64,000 bases of DNA from Rhodovastum sp963714255 (GCA_963714255.1 CAVQNU010000016.1:1-64000), one strand, 5' to 3'; counted from the stretch's first letter, positions 1-8,659 are shown. The notes: generated from the sequence alone by a model not told the origin. Made by a program: numbers and translations.

Positions 1-5
1 TGCGA

Positions 6-57
6 AATTCATGAATTGCTGTTATACGAAGTTTCTCAATTCATGCGGGCTTCATGT
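6..57. repeat. TTCATGAA palindrome cluster upstream of parA
   Basis: A perfect 12-base palindrome, AATTCATGAATT, lies at 6-17. Half-matches TTCATG follow at 40-45 and at 51-56, the last overlapping the parA start codon. The same TTCATGAA motif returns downstream of the partner gene at 1086-1093. Palindromes bracketing a parA operon are typical of partition-protein operators or centromere-like sites; that role is inferred here. Confidence 0.45.
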
Positions 58-733
58 TCGGTGTCATCACGCTGGCAACCTCCAAAGGCGGGGTTGGAAA
101 ATCGACGCTGGCCCGCTGCCTTGCCGCGCACTGGTTCAACCTCGGGCACAAGCCTGTCCTGGTCGACGCCGACCCGCAGCGCTCCCTCGCTAACCGTTAC
201 GATCCAGCGGGGAAGCTCAGCGCCGTGCCGGTCGTCGCCGAGCCGGAGAAGCGCGTCGCCGACGTGATCGACGAACTCCGCACCCGGCATGCGCCGGTCA
301 TCGTCGACACGGCCGGATTCAGGAACGGGCAACGATTGCAGCCCTCGTGGCGACCGATGTGGCCCTAATTCCCCTCAAACCTGCCGTCGATGATGTCGAC
401 GCAGCAATCGCCACCTTCGGGTTAATCCAAGAAATCAACGAGATCGACGAACGCGCCGGTCGGCCGATCCGCGTCGCGATGATCCTTACGATGGCCATGC
501 GCGGCACGGTTATCGCCCGCCACGTCCGTGATCAACTCGCCACCGCCGGTTATCCGCTGCTCGAAGCCGAGATGCTCAACCGCGTTGCCTATCCGGAGGC
601 GGGGATCGAAGGGTTGAGCCCTAGCATTACCGACCCGGACGGTGCCGCCGCCCGCGATATCGCGGCGCTCGCACGCGAAATCATGAAATTAGAAACTCCT
701 GAATTTACGGCGCCCAAGAGGGCCGTCGCATGA
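54..733 (+). pseudogene. parA: ParA-family partition ATPase, frameshifted
   Basis: A deviant-Walker ATPase that would use ATP-dependent DNA binding to segregate a plasmid or integrated element. The Walker A motif SKGGVGKST is at residues 10-18, followed by LVDADPQRS and VIVDTAGF. The reading frame breaks near 325: the first frame runs to 368 and the rest (ATDVALIPLKP onward) continues in the next frame to 733. Restoring one C in AACGGG rejoins the frames as a normal ParA of about 226 residues. The ATG at 54 lies in a TTCATG repeat. The stop overlaps the next start as ATGA, so the two genes are coupled. The lost base is a homopolymer change, so real decay and sequencing error are both possible. 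Confidence 0.8.
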
Positions 734-1068
734 CCAGCAAAAAGCTCGGCGCTTTTCTGCGCTCCGTTCCCCCGGCGACAGCGCCGGCGGAGCCGCTACC
801 GCTGGCGCCATCCCCGGCCGAACCCGCCCCTGCGCCCGCAATGGCCGCCGAAGAATCAGTCCGGCGCCAACTGCGTCCGGTAGCTGCCAGCGAGCCAGAG
901 GTGCCTTCACAAGTGCTAGTCCCGGCCAGCGTCCGCAAACAACTCGCTCTGCAGGCCGCGGAGGAGGGACAGAGCCTTCGCGCACTCGTGCTGCGCGCGA
1001 TCCGTAGCCTCGGCATCACCGTCACAGACGCGCAGATCAGGGGAAAGCGAGGTCGCCGAAATTCGTGA
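730..1068 (+). CDS. Small ParA-partner protein, possible ribbon-helix-helix
   Basis: A 112-residue protein whose ATG overlaps the parA stop by four bases. Residues about 15-45 are Pro/Ala-rich and look disordered. The C-terminal half (VPASVRKQLALQAAEEGQS onward) has the strand plus two-helix pattern of small ribbon-helix-helix DNA-binding proteins, and ends in a basic GKRGRR tail. By position and shape it would be the DNA-binding partner of ParA, acting on the flanking TTCATGAA sites. No family match is certain; the role rests on context. Confidence 0.6.
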   Translation: MTSKKLGAFLRSVPPATAPAEPLPLAPSPAEPAPAPAMAAEESVRRQLRPVAASEPEVPSQVLVPASVRKQLALQAAEEGQSLRALVLRAIRSLGITVTDAQIRGKRGRRNS

Positions 1069-1094
1069 GTTTATGAATATCTGAATTCATGAAC
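1059..1094. repeat. TTCATGAA palindrome downstream of the par genes
   Basis: TTCATGAA at 1086-1093 sits inside the overlapping palindrome GAATTC (1083-1088). A degenerate copy, AATTCGTGA, is at 1060-1068, across the partner gene stop. With the cluster at 6-57 these sites bracket the parA operon. Confidence 0.4.
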
Positions 1095-1381
1095 GCATTA
1101 TCCGATGAGGCGAGCTGCCCCTATGCCCTACCGCATCCACGCATCGCGCATCGCGGCAAGAAAAGTCTCTGGTCCAGCCAGCCAAACCAAGCCAACGCTC
1201 CGATTGGCGGCTCGAGGCCAGATAAATCCCAATGAAGGCTGGACTCTCCCGGGTCCACAAAGTCTTCACAGGACCTCTGAATCGCCATCCCAGCAATCCC
1301 GGGCAGGTGCCGCCGCGATCTTGGTTATCCACAGACAGGGCTGGACTCTTCCAGTAACTGCTCCCCCCTTTGCGGCGGAGT
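1095..1381. other. Gene-free stretch with DnaA box and direct repeats, possible relic origin
   Basis: No convincing gene is seen. The stretch holds an exact DnaA box, TTATCCACA, at 1325-1333 and two direct copies of GGCTGGACTCT at 1237-1247 and 1339-1349, with an inverted GTCCAGCC at 1172-1179. A DnaA box plus repeats next to a parA operon is what a plasmid-type replication origin looks like. No replication initiator gene is visible, so this may be a relic. Confidence 0.35.
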
Positions 1382-1593
1382 TCAAGCGGCCTGCATGACA
1401 GGCATTCCGGCGAGTGCGTTGGCGAGCGCCTGGAGCGCAGTGAGACCATAGAGGCGGCCGGTGGCGATCACCGAGGCGGCAGCGGCATAGACCTTGGCGC
1501 CCCAGTGCGAACGGAAGCAGCCCGTGACCTTGCGGACGATCACCGATGGCCGCAGCGCCCGCTCACAGGCGTTGTTGGTGTATGGCACGCCAC
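1382..1593 (-). pseudogene. IS66-family transposase, C-terminal fragment
   Basis: About 70 residues matching the C-terminal end of IS66 transposases: PYTNNACERALRP followed by VTGCFRSHWGAKVYA and a helical tail. The N-N-x-x-E-R-x-L-R motif holds the last acidic residue of the DDE catalytic triad. The rest of the transposase is missing. Directly upstream (toward higher coordinates) the sequence changes abruptly into the DUF3987 reading frame, so this is an insertion or deletion junction near 1590 rather than a working gene. Confidence 0.75.
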
Positions 1594-3624
1594 GCCTGCA
1601 ATGCGGCCTGTGCGCCGGGGGCGAAGGGCACCAGCAGCGGCGCCGGGGGCGTCCACGGCAGCGCCCGCAGCCGGGCAAGCCAATCTCGCGCGCGGGCGAC
1701 AGCCAGCCCGTCTCGGGGCCGCCGTGGCTTCTGCGGAGATGGCCAAGTGTAGAGGAACCGCGCGGCCAGCCAGTCATCGTCGCCGGCCAGCAGCAGGGAG
1801 GCGAGGCGATCAGGCTGAATCCCGCCGACGATGGACCAAGTTAAGGTTCGGGACCGAGATTTCCGCGTCGCCATCCTTCACCCGATCGGGGGACCAGTGC
1901 CGACCACCGTAGGCTTGCAGCCAGAAAGCCCGATGGCTGCCTGCACCGTTGTTGTAGCGGTCCATGCCTGCGATCCATCCGGCCAGTTCGTCGCGCACCA
2001 GCGCCAAGCCGCGCGGGTTGGCTGCGGACATGCGTTCGGCTTTCGCAACCGTGGGATCAGTCGAGAGGATACGGCGCCGCTGGATCGGGTCGGGCTCGTC
2101 CGCGTCGGCCGGCATGATCGGCGGCAGGCCGCCGCTCTTCAGCGCCTCTTTGACGTCTTTCTCCCAATTCCCTTTGCGCAACGCCGCAGCAGTCTTTTCG
2201 GTCACATGTTCCCGCTTCCGCTCTTTCCAATCTTCGTTGTCCCCGGCTTCGATCTCCGAAAGCGGCGGGGTCACGGCATCGAGCGCAGGGGACTTGCCTG
2301 CACTCGGATTGCCGATCAGAGCCGCGTTGATGGCGGGCGGTTCCTGCCACCCCTCCCACGGGTTCGCCCAGCGCGCGTTGCCGATCAGGGCGCCGGCAAC
2401 GGACAGCAGCGCCACCGCGACATAATCGGGCGGCGCACCTTTGGACTCCGCGGCCGCTTCGATCCATGCGGCCCAGCCGGCGGGGAACACATCGCGCGGC
2501 AGTAGCGGCGGTGGAGGTGTGTCGGCCGCGGCGAGGTCGAGGGCTGGCGCAGGCCAGGGCGCGGGTGCCCCCTGCCAGATAGCCGGCTCGCTGTCCTCTG
2601 GCGGCGGCGCATCATCCGTCCAGTTGCCGGCTGGCTCGCTGTCCTCTGGTGCCATAAGCGGCGGTTCCTGCCGGCGCTTGCCTCTGTCCTTCTCCCGCGC
2701 CTCCTTGACGTAGATGTCCTCCAAGCAACGATCAACGTCCGCGCGGCGGGTCTGCCACCGCGCCGTCTGTTCTTCGGTAGGGACCGCATCGAATGCGGCC
2801 AGCAACCTTTGCCTGGCCTCCATAAGCGGGATGCCATCGCGCGCCCAGCGGCCCAATAGCCGCACCTTCGCAGCGTGAAAGCTCGTGCCGCTGGTGATCT
2901 CGGCGAGTAGCGCGGCCTCGTCCACCGGCCCGGCCACACGCTCGCCGTTCGCCTTGGTCGCGGTGCTGGTGTTCGGCTTTCCCGTCCAAATCGCGTCAAG
3001 CTCGTCGTGTTCGTCTATCGGCGTGCCGTCTATCAACTCCACGACGTGCGACGGGTTCCCGTTCACGCTGCCGTAGTAGTAGGCTTGTGAAAGTGTCCAG
3101 CTTTCGCCACTGAAGATGCCGCTGAACAGGCCGTTCAGCCTGCCCATCAGTTTCTCGCGACGGTCGGTCGGCAGAGCGGTTGAGGTCGGGCAGATTACGC
3201 GCCAGCGCGGCGTGTCCTCGGTGTGCGACGGGCTGGTGTAGACCATGGCCAGGATGCCGGCCTTCTCCAACTTCTCCACCGCCTGGGCGACGGAGATTTT
3301 CTCCGCGTCGTAATCGGCCTCGATGCCGGTGATCCCCAGCACATTGCCGTCGTGGCGCAAGCTATTCTTGTCGGTGCGGACATCACCGAACCGGGCCAGC
3401 TTGAGCCGGGGCAAAGCCTTCTTCTCGCGCGCCGTGGTGGCGTGGATGCGCGGGGCGAGCGTACGGAGGGTCCACCGTTCCTCGTGCTTCGTTGCTGCGG
3501 CGAAATACTTGAACGTGGTCAGCGCAAAAGGGAGGTCGAGTCCGTCGGGCTTCGTGTCCGGCATCGCGGCAACAGCACGGGTGCCCGACGGTGACAGGGG
3601 AGAGCCAGCGTCGAAGGGTGTCAT
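1590..3624 (-). pseudogene. DUF3987 primase/helicase-like protein, frameshifted and truncated
   Basis: Proteins of this type are found on phages, plasmids and islands and act in element replication. Residues about 1-300 resemble the N-terminal region found in front of DUF3987, including a GITGIEADYD motif. DUF3987 starts near residue 370 and includes NPSAGKSPALD, a P-loop-like sequence. The main frame stops at 1810, but the domain continues in the next frame as SIVGGIQPDRLA and AGDDDWLAARFL down to about 1590. One extra G in CTTGGTCC (about 1842) explains the shift. The C-terminus is replaced by an IS66 fragment. The ATG at 3624 overlaps the upstream stop as ATGA. Confidence 0.7.
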
Positions 3625-3926
3625 GCCAGCGCCTCCGGGTGCGCCAGGCGAAGCGCCTCAATGACCGCCGTGCTCCACCTCTCTTGGGTCGGGCGGTCGG
3701 CGAAACTGACGGTCGGCTCGTACCGCGTCTTGCCGTTCGCATCGCGCTGCACCGCGCCATCGCGGCCGATGACTTGTTTCGATGGTGGCGAAGCCCGGGC
3801 GCGGCCGTCCTTTGTGAAGATGCCGCAGCGGTGCAACGTCATGCCACTCGGCATGGTCACGTCGCAGAAGCCGCGCATGGCACCAGCGGCGAGGGGCTTG
3901 AAGTCGGAAATGGTCATGCTGCTCAT
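3621..3926 (-). CDS. Small element protein, SpoVG-like pattern
   Basis: A 101-residue protein. I chose the ATG at 3926 because it forms an ATGA overlap with the previous stop; it also overlaps the following DUF3987 start in the same way, so the three genes are translationally coupled. The pattern MTISDFKPL, FCDVTMPSGMTLHRCGIF, RASPPSKQ resembles SpoVG-like single-strand or DNA-binding folds found on phages (short beta-strands followed by a PPSK-type loop), but the similarity is only suggestive. Function unknown. Confidence 0.55.
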   Translation of the reverse strand: MSSMTISDFKPLAAGAMRGFCDVTMPSGMTLHRCGIFTKDGRARASPPSKQVIGRDGAVQRDANGKTRYEPTVSFADRPTQERWSTAVIEALRLAHPEALA

Positions 3927-4141
3927 GCCACCGGCCTCCGCAGCGCCGCCGCACGCCACCAAAGCGTCTTGGCAGCGTTGTGGTGTCCGTCGCGTTCGGC
4001 CGCCTCGGCGTCCCGCTCGATCAGGCGAACGATGCGCGCCAACTCGTCAGGCGTAAGAAAGCAGCGAATGGTTGAAGGGCCGGTGCGCGGCAGCCTGCGC
4101 GGGCCGGCAGCGGTGTTGATGGTGCTCTTGATGGTGATCAT
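3923..4141 (-). CDS. Small hypothetical protein
   Basis: A 72-residue protein with a short Arg/Pro-rich N-terminus and a helical, charged C-terminal half (LTPDELARIVRLIERDAEAAER). It lies first in a coupled run with the SpoVG-like and DUF3987 genes, with an ATGA overlap at its end. I do not recognise the family. Confidence 0.5.
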   Translation of the reverse strand: MITIKSTINTAAGPRRLPRTGPSTIRCFLTPDELARIVRLIERDAEAAERDGHHNAAKTLWWRAAALRRPVA

Positions 4142-4264
4142 GAGGCAGTCCTTTGCAGGGCCGCCCCGAGACTAGATTTTCCTGCGCCGCACGCTTATCT
4201 TCGGGGGGTTCCATGCCGCCGAAGTTGTGCGCCGCCGGTTCCCGTCTCGGGGCCGGCGGTTTCG

Positions 4265-5437
4265 TTAGGCGGCGGGTGCGCCGGTCACGTTGTTGGCGGT
4301 CATCGGCGCCTGATTGATCAGACCGGTCGTCGGCATGGTGGCGCCCGTTGCGGCGATCGGCGCCGGAGTTGCGGTGCCAGGCACCAGCGTTTGCGGCGTG
4401 CCGGTGACGGGCGCCGAGGACGCCACACTCTTAGGCATCGCCATCGCCGCAGTCTGCTGCCTTTGCTGGGCCGCCGCTGCGTTGTTGGCCGCGGCCTGGG
4501 CGTCATACGCGGACACCTGCGCAGGGGTGAGCGTCGACGTGGCCCCTGAGATCATCGAGCCGGCCGCCTGAACGAGACCATAGGTGACCAGCGGATTCTT
4601 TTGGGCGAAGTCCTGGAGGTCGCTGAGCGCACCGGAAATGCCACCGGACGATGCGTTCTGCCCGGCCGTGGCCATGCCGCCGAGTTCCGGGTTGCCGTTG
4701 GCTGCACCGAATGCAGTCCCCGAGCCGATACCGGTCTGATTCGCCGTTGCTGCGGCAGCCGCTACAGGCGGCGGCAAAGACGGCACGGGATTAGCCACCG
4801 GCGCCATCGGATCGGGCATCGGAACTGCGGCCTGGCCGATAGGCGTTGCCTGGCTTGTCGCCATGATCGTGTTTGCATCGGCGGCAGCGGTATTCGCTCC
4901 CGCAGCGCCGCTGGCGGCTTCGGCCGCCGTCTCTGACCCTGCAGCCGGCGCCGCTGCCGCCGTGTCAGCCGCCGATGTCGCCGCATCCGCCGCAAACGTC
5001 GGCGCCGTGACGATGTTTCCCGCGGAGTCGACCGAGCCAACGGCGCCAGCCTCCTGCGTCGCCGCAGCGCCGGTATCGGTCCAGTCCGCGGCATTTGCCG
5101 TGGTCTCAGCGCTCCATCCGCCAGAGCCGCCCGCCATGGCCGTGGTGCCGCTGGCCGCCGCGTCGGCCGTCGAGGCAGCCGGCGCCGGCCCGAACAACGG
5201 CGCGCTGGCCCCATCCCCCAGCAGGCCGGCGGAAGCCGCCAGGCTGCCAACCGCACCAATGGCGCCGATCACGCCGCCCGCGATCATCAACGGCTTGTCC
5301 TTCGTCACGGCTCCCACTGCCGCGACAGTTGCGCCAACGGCAGCGACGGCGCCGAGCGCGGTGAGGGTGCCTCCAATGGCGGCGGCGCCGGCAATGGCAT
5401 CAACGCCAATAGCGACCACAACGGCTACGACGGGCAT
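4265..5437 (-). CDS. Ala/Gly-rich protein, possible phage ejection-type protein
   Basis: A 390-residue low-complexity protein. The start at 5437 was chosen because it follows the regulator stop by one base (TGAGATG). Residues about 3-70 are a run of hydrophobic Ala/Gly/Val segments that could cross a membrane. The middle is Ala/Thr/Pro-rich. The C-terminal third has a short structured-looking part (DLQDFAQKNPLVTYGLVQA) and then a Gln/Ala helix. This layout recalls phage internal or DNA-ejection proteins, which would fit a prophage-derived element, but no diagnostic motif is seen. Confidence 0.5.
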   Translation of the reverse strand: MPVVAVVVAIGVDAIAGAAAIGGTLTALGAVAAVGATVAAVGAVTKDKPLMIAGGVIGAIGAVGSLAASAGLLGDGASAPLFGPAPAASTADAAASGTTAMAGGSGGWSAETTANAADWTDTGAAATQEAGAVGSVDSAGNIVTAPTFAADAATSAADTAAAAPAAGSETAAEAASGAAGANTAAADANTIMATSQATPIGQAAVPMPDPMAPVANPVPSLPPPVAAAAATANQTGIGSGTAFGAANGNPELGGMATAGQNASSGGISGALSDLQDFAQKNPLVTYGLVQAAGSMISGATSTLTPAQVSAYDAQAAANNAAAAQQRQQTAAMAMPKSVASSAPVTGTPQTLVPGTATPAPIAATGATMPTTGLINQAPMTANNVTGAPAA

Positions 5438-5438
5438 C

Positions 5439-5645
5439 TCAGGCCGCCTTGCGCTGGCCGGTGCGAATGTCCGCACGCGGCAGGCTGGCAAGGTAGGCGC
5501 GCAGCAAGTCGGCCGGGATCAGCGTGCGGTTGCCCGACTTGCGGGCTTCGATCTTTCCGGCCCCGATCAACTCGTACAGCGAGGTCCGGCCAAGGCCGGA
5601 AACCTTCGCAGCGTCGGCGATCGTGTGGGCAATCACTTCGGTCAT
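5439..5645 (-). CDS. AlpA/excisionase-like helix-turn-helix protein
   Basis: A 68-residue DNA-binding protein of the MerR-like helix-turn-helix (HTH_17) type. The motif TIADAAKVSGLGRTSLYELI is followed by GNRTLIPADLLRAYL, the usual wing and last helix. The ATG at 5645 gives the domain its normal N-terminus; the longer frame adds only Arg-rich residues. Relatives act as excisionases or as activators of integrase genes. The gene lies downstream of paired palindromes at 5736-5776 and one base ahead of the Ala/Gly-rich gene. Excision control is inferred. Confidence 0.7.
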   Translation of the reverse strand: MTEVIAHTIADAAKVSGLGRTSLYELIGAGKIEARKSGNRTLIPADLLRAYLASLPRADIRTGQRKAA

Positions 5646-5735
5646 TGGTGGACAACTCCGTATTCGCGGTTGAACACGGCAAACCAAATAGAGGGCAAAT
5701 CGACGCCTGAAAATCGAGGACATTCGCCCAGTGTT

Positions 5736-5776
5736 TTGTACCGGTACAATCAGCCTAGGTTTTGTACCGGGTAGAA
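5736..5776. promoter_or_regulatory. Two operator-like palindromes ahead of the AlpA-like gene
   Basis: A perfect 14-base palindrome, TTGTACCGGTACAA, is at 5736-5749. A second, imperfect copy (TTGTACCGGGTAGAA) is at 5762-5776, so the centres are about 26 bases apart. The second copy overlaps the last codons of the preceding gene. The spacing of about two and a half turns and the position 90-130 bases before a regulator start suggest a repressor operator; the protein that binds it is unknown. Confidence 0.5.
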
Positions 5777-6450
5777 TTTGCCCTCTTCAGGTGCTGGGCG
5801 ACTTGGCTTGTGGTCAATGTCTCACCCGTAATCAGATGTAGCACGGCCGCAACGAAGCGAGGTGCCGGGCCATCATTTGATATACCAAGGTCGGCATCCG
5901 GGTTCGTGCTGCGTATCGCTAACTGAAGTTCATCGGCAACCAGACAAGCGAAGTCAGTCCATTTTCTTGTCGTTAAGGTAAGCTCAGGCGGTACAATGGG
6001 TATTGCATTCGGATGGCGCGCTGCTGTGGCGGCGAACCAAAGTGCTTCCATAATCTGTATTTGTTCTTTAGCCTCGCGGGATACCTTGTTTTCCAGAAAT
6101 TTTTTGAATAAATGCAGATCGCCGTCTGAGCTGAATGCACTTTCTGCCGAAATATTTTTGTTTGAATTCAGACCGATGCCATAAAACGATTCCAATATGG
6201 CCGGCATAACGGCTTCTATTTCTTCAAGTGCCATCCACAAACGAAGAAGTGGCGCGCTCTTTTTGTATGGTTCCCGGAACATATCAAGCCAGCACGCGAG
6301 CCTTCGCAGCGCATCGATATCTGGCATTTGCCACGATGCAGTCTTTCCGCGCTTAACAAGCACATGCTCATTCACTAATGCGCGCACCAATTCTTCAGTG
6401 AAGGCGGAAGCCGGGGGCGGATCGCCCGCCCCCTTCGTCGCCTTCGTCAC
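5755..6450 (-). CDS. Hypothetical protein with lower GC
   Basis: A 231-residue soluble protein of unknown function. I chose the GTG at 6450 because it makes a GTGA overlap with the upstream stop. The N-terminus is Pro/Ala-rich, the rest mainly helical, with no transmembrane segment or known motif that I recognise. The codons around 5980-6250 (many TTT, ATA, AAT) are clearly more AT-rich than its neighbours, a sign of separate transfer into the element. The last codons run into the operator-like palindrome. Confidence 0.55.
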   Translation of the reverse strand: MTKATKGAGDPPPASAFTEELVRALVNEHVLVKRGKTASWQMPDIDALRRLACWLDMFREPYKKSAPLLRLWMALEEIEAVMPAILESFYGIGLNSNKNISAESAFSSDGDLHLFKKFLENKVSREAKEQIQIMEALWFAATAARHPNAIPIVPPELTLTTRKWTDFACLVADELQLAIRSTNPDADLGISNDGPAPRFVAAVLHLITGETLTTSQVAQHLKRANSTRYKT

Positions 6451-6860
6451 GCCGGCCCCCGCGCCAGCACGTCGCGCAACACAGACCATGTGATCATGTG
6501 ATCTTCCGTCGGTGTCTCGTCCGCGTGCAGGTCTACGAACGTCATCGCCATTTTTGCTTTGGCGCGGAGACCTTCGGCCGTGCGGGCCGGCAGCGCCGCG
6601 ACCTGGCGCTTGCGCTCGTGCCAGATGTCCATGAGGCCATAGGCCCGCGCCAGCAGTTCCTTGCCCTTGGCGTCCGCGATCGGCAGCGCCCAGGCGCGGT
6701 CAAAGATCGGATCAGCCTGCCGTTGGAGTGCGTCCATCTCGCCCAGCAGCCGCAGCAGCTCGGCGTCAGGGCCGCCGGAAGCCTCGGCCGGTGCAGCAAC
6801 AGCCGGAAGCGCTGCGGCGGCGCCCGCCAGAACGGCGCGACGGGTGGGGGTCGCGCTCAT
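6447..6860 (-). CDS. Tat-type signal protein, unknown function
   Basis: A 137-residue protein. The ATG at 6860 overlaps the previous stop (ATGA). It begins MSATPTRRAVLAGAAAALP, with a twin arginine followed by a hydrophobic Ala-rich stretch and an APAEA cleavage-like site, so it is probably exported by the Tat route. The mature part is helical (ELLRLLGEMDALQRQADPIF). Short proteins of this kind occur beside integrases in alphaproteobacterial islands. I cannot assign a function. Confidence 0.55.
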   Translation of the reverse strand: MSATPTRRAVLAGAAAALPAVAAPAEASGGPDAELLRLLGEMDALQRQADPIFDRAWALPIADAKGKELLARAYGLMDIWHERKRQVAALPARTAEGLRAKAKMAMTFVDLHADETPTEDHMITWSVLRDVLARGPA

Positions 6861-7141
6861 GCCGACAGCCCCATTGCCGCACGGGCAGCGGTATCGAGTT
6901 CTTCCGCTACGTCTGCCAGTTCGGCCATCAGCCGGGTGGCAATCCATTCGACCGTGCAGCGCATTTCGTCCGCTTCGGCCTCCTCGAAAATCCAGTCCGC
7001 ATCTGTCAGCGCTAGCAGCGCCATAACGCCCGGTCGGCACTTGATATTGAGGTTGCAAAGCGCCTGGTGAAGCGCCGCCCGGGCGGTCAGTGTCGCGTTC
7101 GTGCTGTCGGCCGTGGTAGTCTCCGGGTTGGTCCCGTCCAT
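6857..7141 (-). CDS. Hypothetical 94-residue protein
   Basis: The start at 7141 (MDGTNPETTT) follows a purine-rich GAGGAACTGACC stretch that can serve as ribosome binding site. The body is an acidic, mostly helical protein (WIFEEAEADEMRCTVEWIAT) with no recognised domain. It opens a run of three genes linked by 4-base overlaps and lies 160 bases after the integrase gene on the same strand. Confidence 0.5.
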   Translation of the reverse strand: MDGTNPETTTADSTNATLTARAALHQALCNLNIKCRPGVMALLALTDADWIFEEAEADEMRCTVEWIATRLMAELADVAEELDTAARAAMGLSA

Positions 7142-7300
7142 GGTCAGTTCCTCACTGTCTCCGGGGCCACCGGCGGCGGGTGGTGCAAACACCCGTCGCC
7201 ACCCCGCTCATTGCCCGGAACCGCCGAGCGCGGTCATCCCCCCGCGGGTTTTGGCACTATTGGCAGTTTTGACATGGGGGCATTTTCGGCAAATCGGCCT

Positions 7301-8659
7301 TCACCGGCCCGGCCTCCGCCGGATCGGTTTCACCGTCGTCTCGGCCACGATGCCCAGCGTCCCGAACGACTGCCGCACTGTGTCTGCCACGTAGGAGGGC
7401 GACAGGTGGGCATAGTGCCGTTCGGTCATCCGGGTATCAGCGTGGCCAAGCTGCGCCGCTATCACGCCCATAGGCACACCACGCATGGCCAACCGCGAGC
7501 CGTAGGTATGGCGCAGCTCATGGAACGAAATGGCCGGGGCGATCTTCGCCGCGGCGCAAGCCTCGCGCATGAACCGGAACTGATCTGACTTGCCCCAGGC
7601 AACGCGGCCGGTTTCGGCCGGAGCCTCCCGCGTCGCTTGCTTCACCGTCCCGTCACGATGGAACAGCAGCGCCGCACCAGCCTTGCCGGCTGCCAGCCGT
7701 TCGAAGAACGTCCGGCCTTCATCGGTCAGTGCCACATGGCGCGGCTTGCCTGCCTTGCTGCGCCCGATGGTGACGGTCCCGGCCTGCGGATCGAAGTCAC
7801 CTGCCTTCATCGCAGCGAGCTCGCCATACCGGCAGCCGGTCAGCAGCGCGCCCGTCACCAGATCGCGGAAGTCCGGAGGGCAGGCGTTCACCAGCCGGGT
7901 TATTTCGTCGTCCAGCAGGTAACGCACCTTGGGCGCGTCGGCCTCACGGAACGGCTTCACGGCAGCCCAGGCATCGGCCGGGCAGGTCACCTTGCCTTCG
8001 CCCTTCGCGTGGTTCAGCGCCGCCTTGAGGATGGTCAACACGCGGTTGGCGGAGGATCGGCGGCGCCGGGGCGCCTCGGGATCGTCGGTCGTGTCCCGGT
8101 GCCGTTCCTCGCCCTGCTTGGCGCGCAGGCGGGCCGGGGAAGCCGCAAGCGCCCGGTGCCAGCCCTTCAACCGCTCCCGTGTCAGCCGGCCCACCGGCAG
8201 CTTGCCCAATGCCGGCAGGATATGCGCCTCGGCCGCCTGCCGGGTTGTGGCGAGCGCTTTGCCACCGCGCGCGGCGTAGTCGGCGAGGTAGTCGGCGATG
8301 GCCTCGGCGACGGTGTAGGGCGCGGCAGGGGCGGCAGCCGGCTCCGGTTCCAGGCCAGCCGCAACGCGATGGTGGCGGGCGATCCACTCCCGCGCCATCG
8401 CCTCGGCATGCCGGTAGTCCAACACTTCGGTGCCGGCCGCCTTGAGGGCATCGTCAGCCCGGCCGAGTGCCGATTGCCGATAGCCGCCGCCGGCAGTCGG
8501 GTCGACCACGCGCACCAGCCACACGCCGCCCATGGCGCCCTTGCGGTAGCCCACTGCGGCGCCGGCTTCGATCGCCCGCCAGTAGGGTTGATGCCGGACT
8601 GCCAGGCGTTCGCGGGCCGCGCGTGTCGTCAGAAGGGCATCGTTGACGGTGCGGGGCAT
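7301..8659 (-). CDS. Tyrosine site-specific integrase
   Basis: A 452-residue phage-type integrase that would insert and excise the element. All catalytic residues are visible: R277 in GCRYGELA, H380-x-x-R383 in FHELRHTYGS, H406 in QLGHADTRM and the nucleophile Y416 in RHYAHL. A core-binding SAM-like region lies at about 112-215, and the N-terminal 90 residues resemble an arm-type DNA-binding domain. The start at 8659 lies 150 bases from the tRNA-Glu fragment at 8808-8848, the usual arrangement of an integrase next to its attachment site. Confidence 0.9.
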   Translation of the reverse strand: MPRTVNDALLTTRAARERLAVRHQPYWRAIEAGAAVGYRKGAMGGVWLVRVVDPTAGGGYRQSALGRADDALKAAGTEVLDYRHAEAMAREWIARHHRVAAGLEPEPAAAPAAPYTVAEAIADYLADYAARGGKALATTRQAAEAHILPALGKLPVGRLTRERLKGWHRALAASPARLRAKQGEERHRDTTDDPEAPRRRRSSANRVLTILKAALNHAKGEGKVTCPADAWAAVKPFREADAPKVRYLLDDEITRLVNACPPDFRDLVTGALLTGCRYGELAAMKAGDFDPQAGTVTIGRSKAGKPRHVALTDEGRTFFERLAAGKAGAALLFHRDGTVKQATREAPAETGRVAWGKSDQFRFMREACAAAKIAPAISFHELRHTYGSRLAMRGVPMGVIAAQLGHADTRMTERHYAHLSPSYVADTVRQSFGTLGIVAETTVKPIRRRPGR

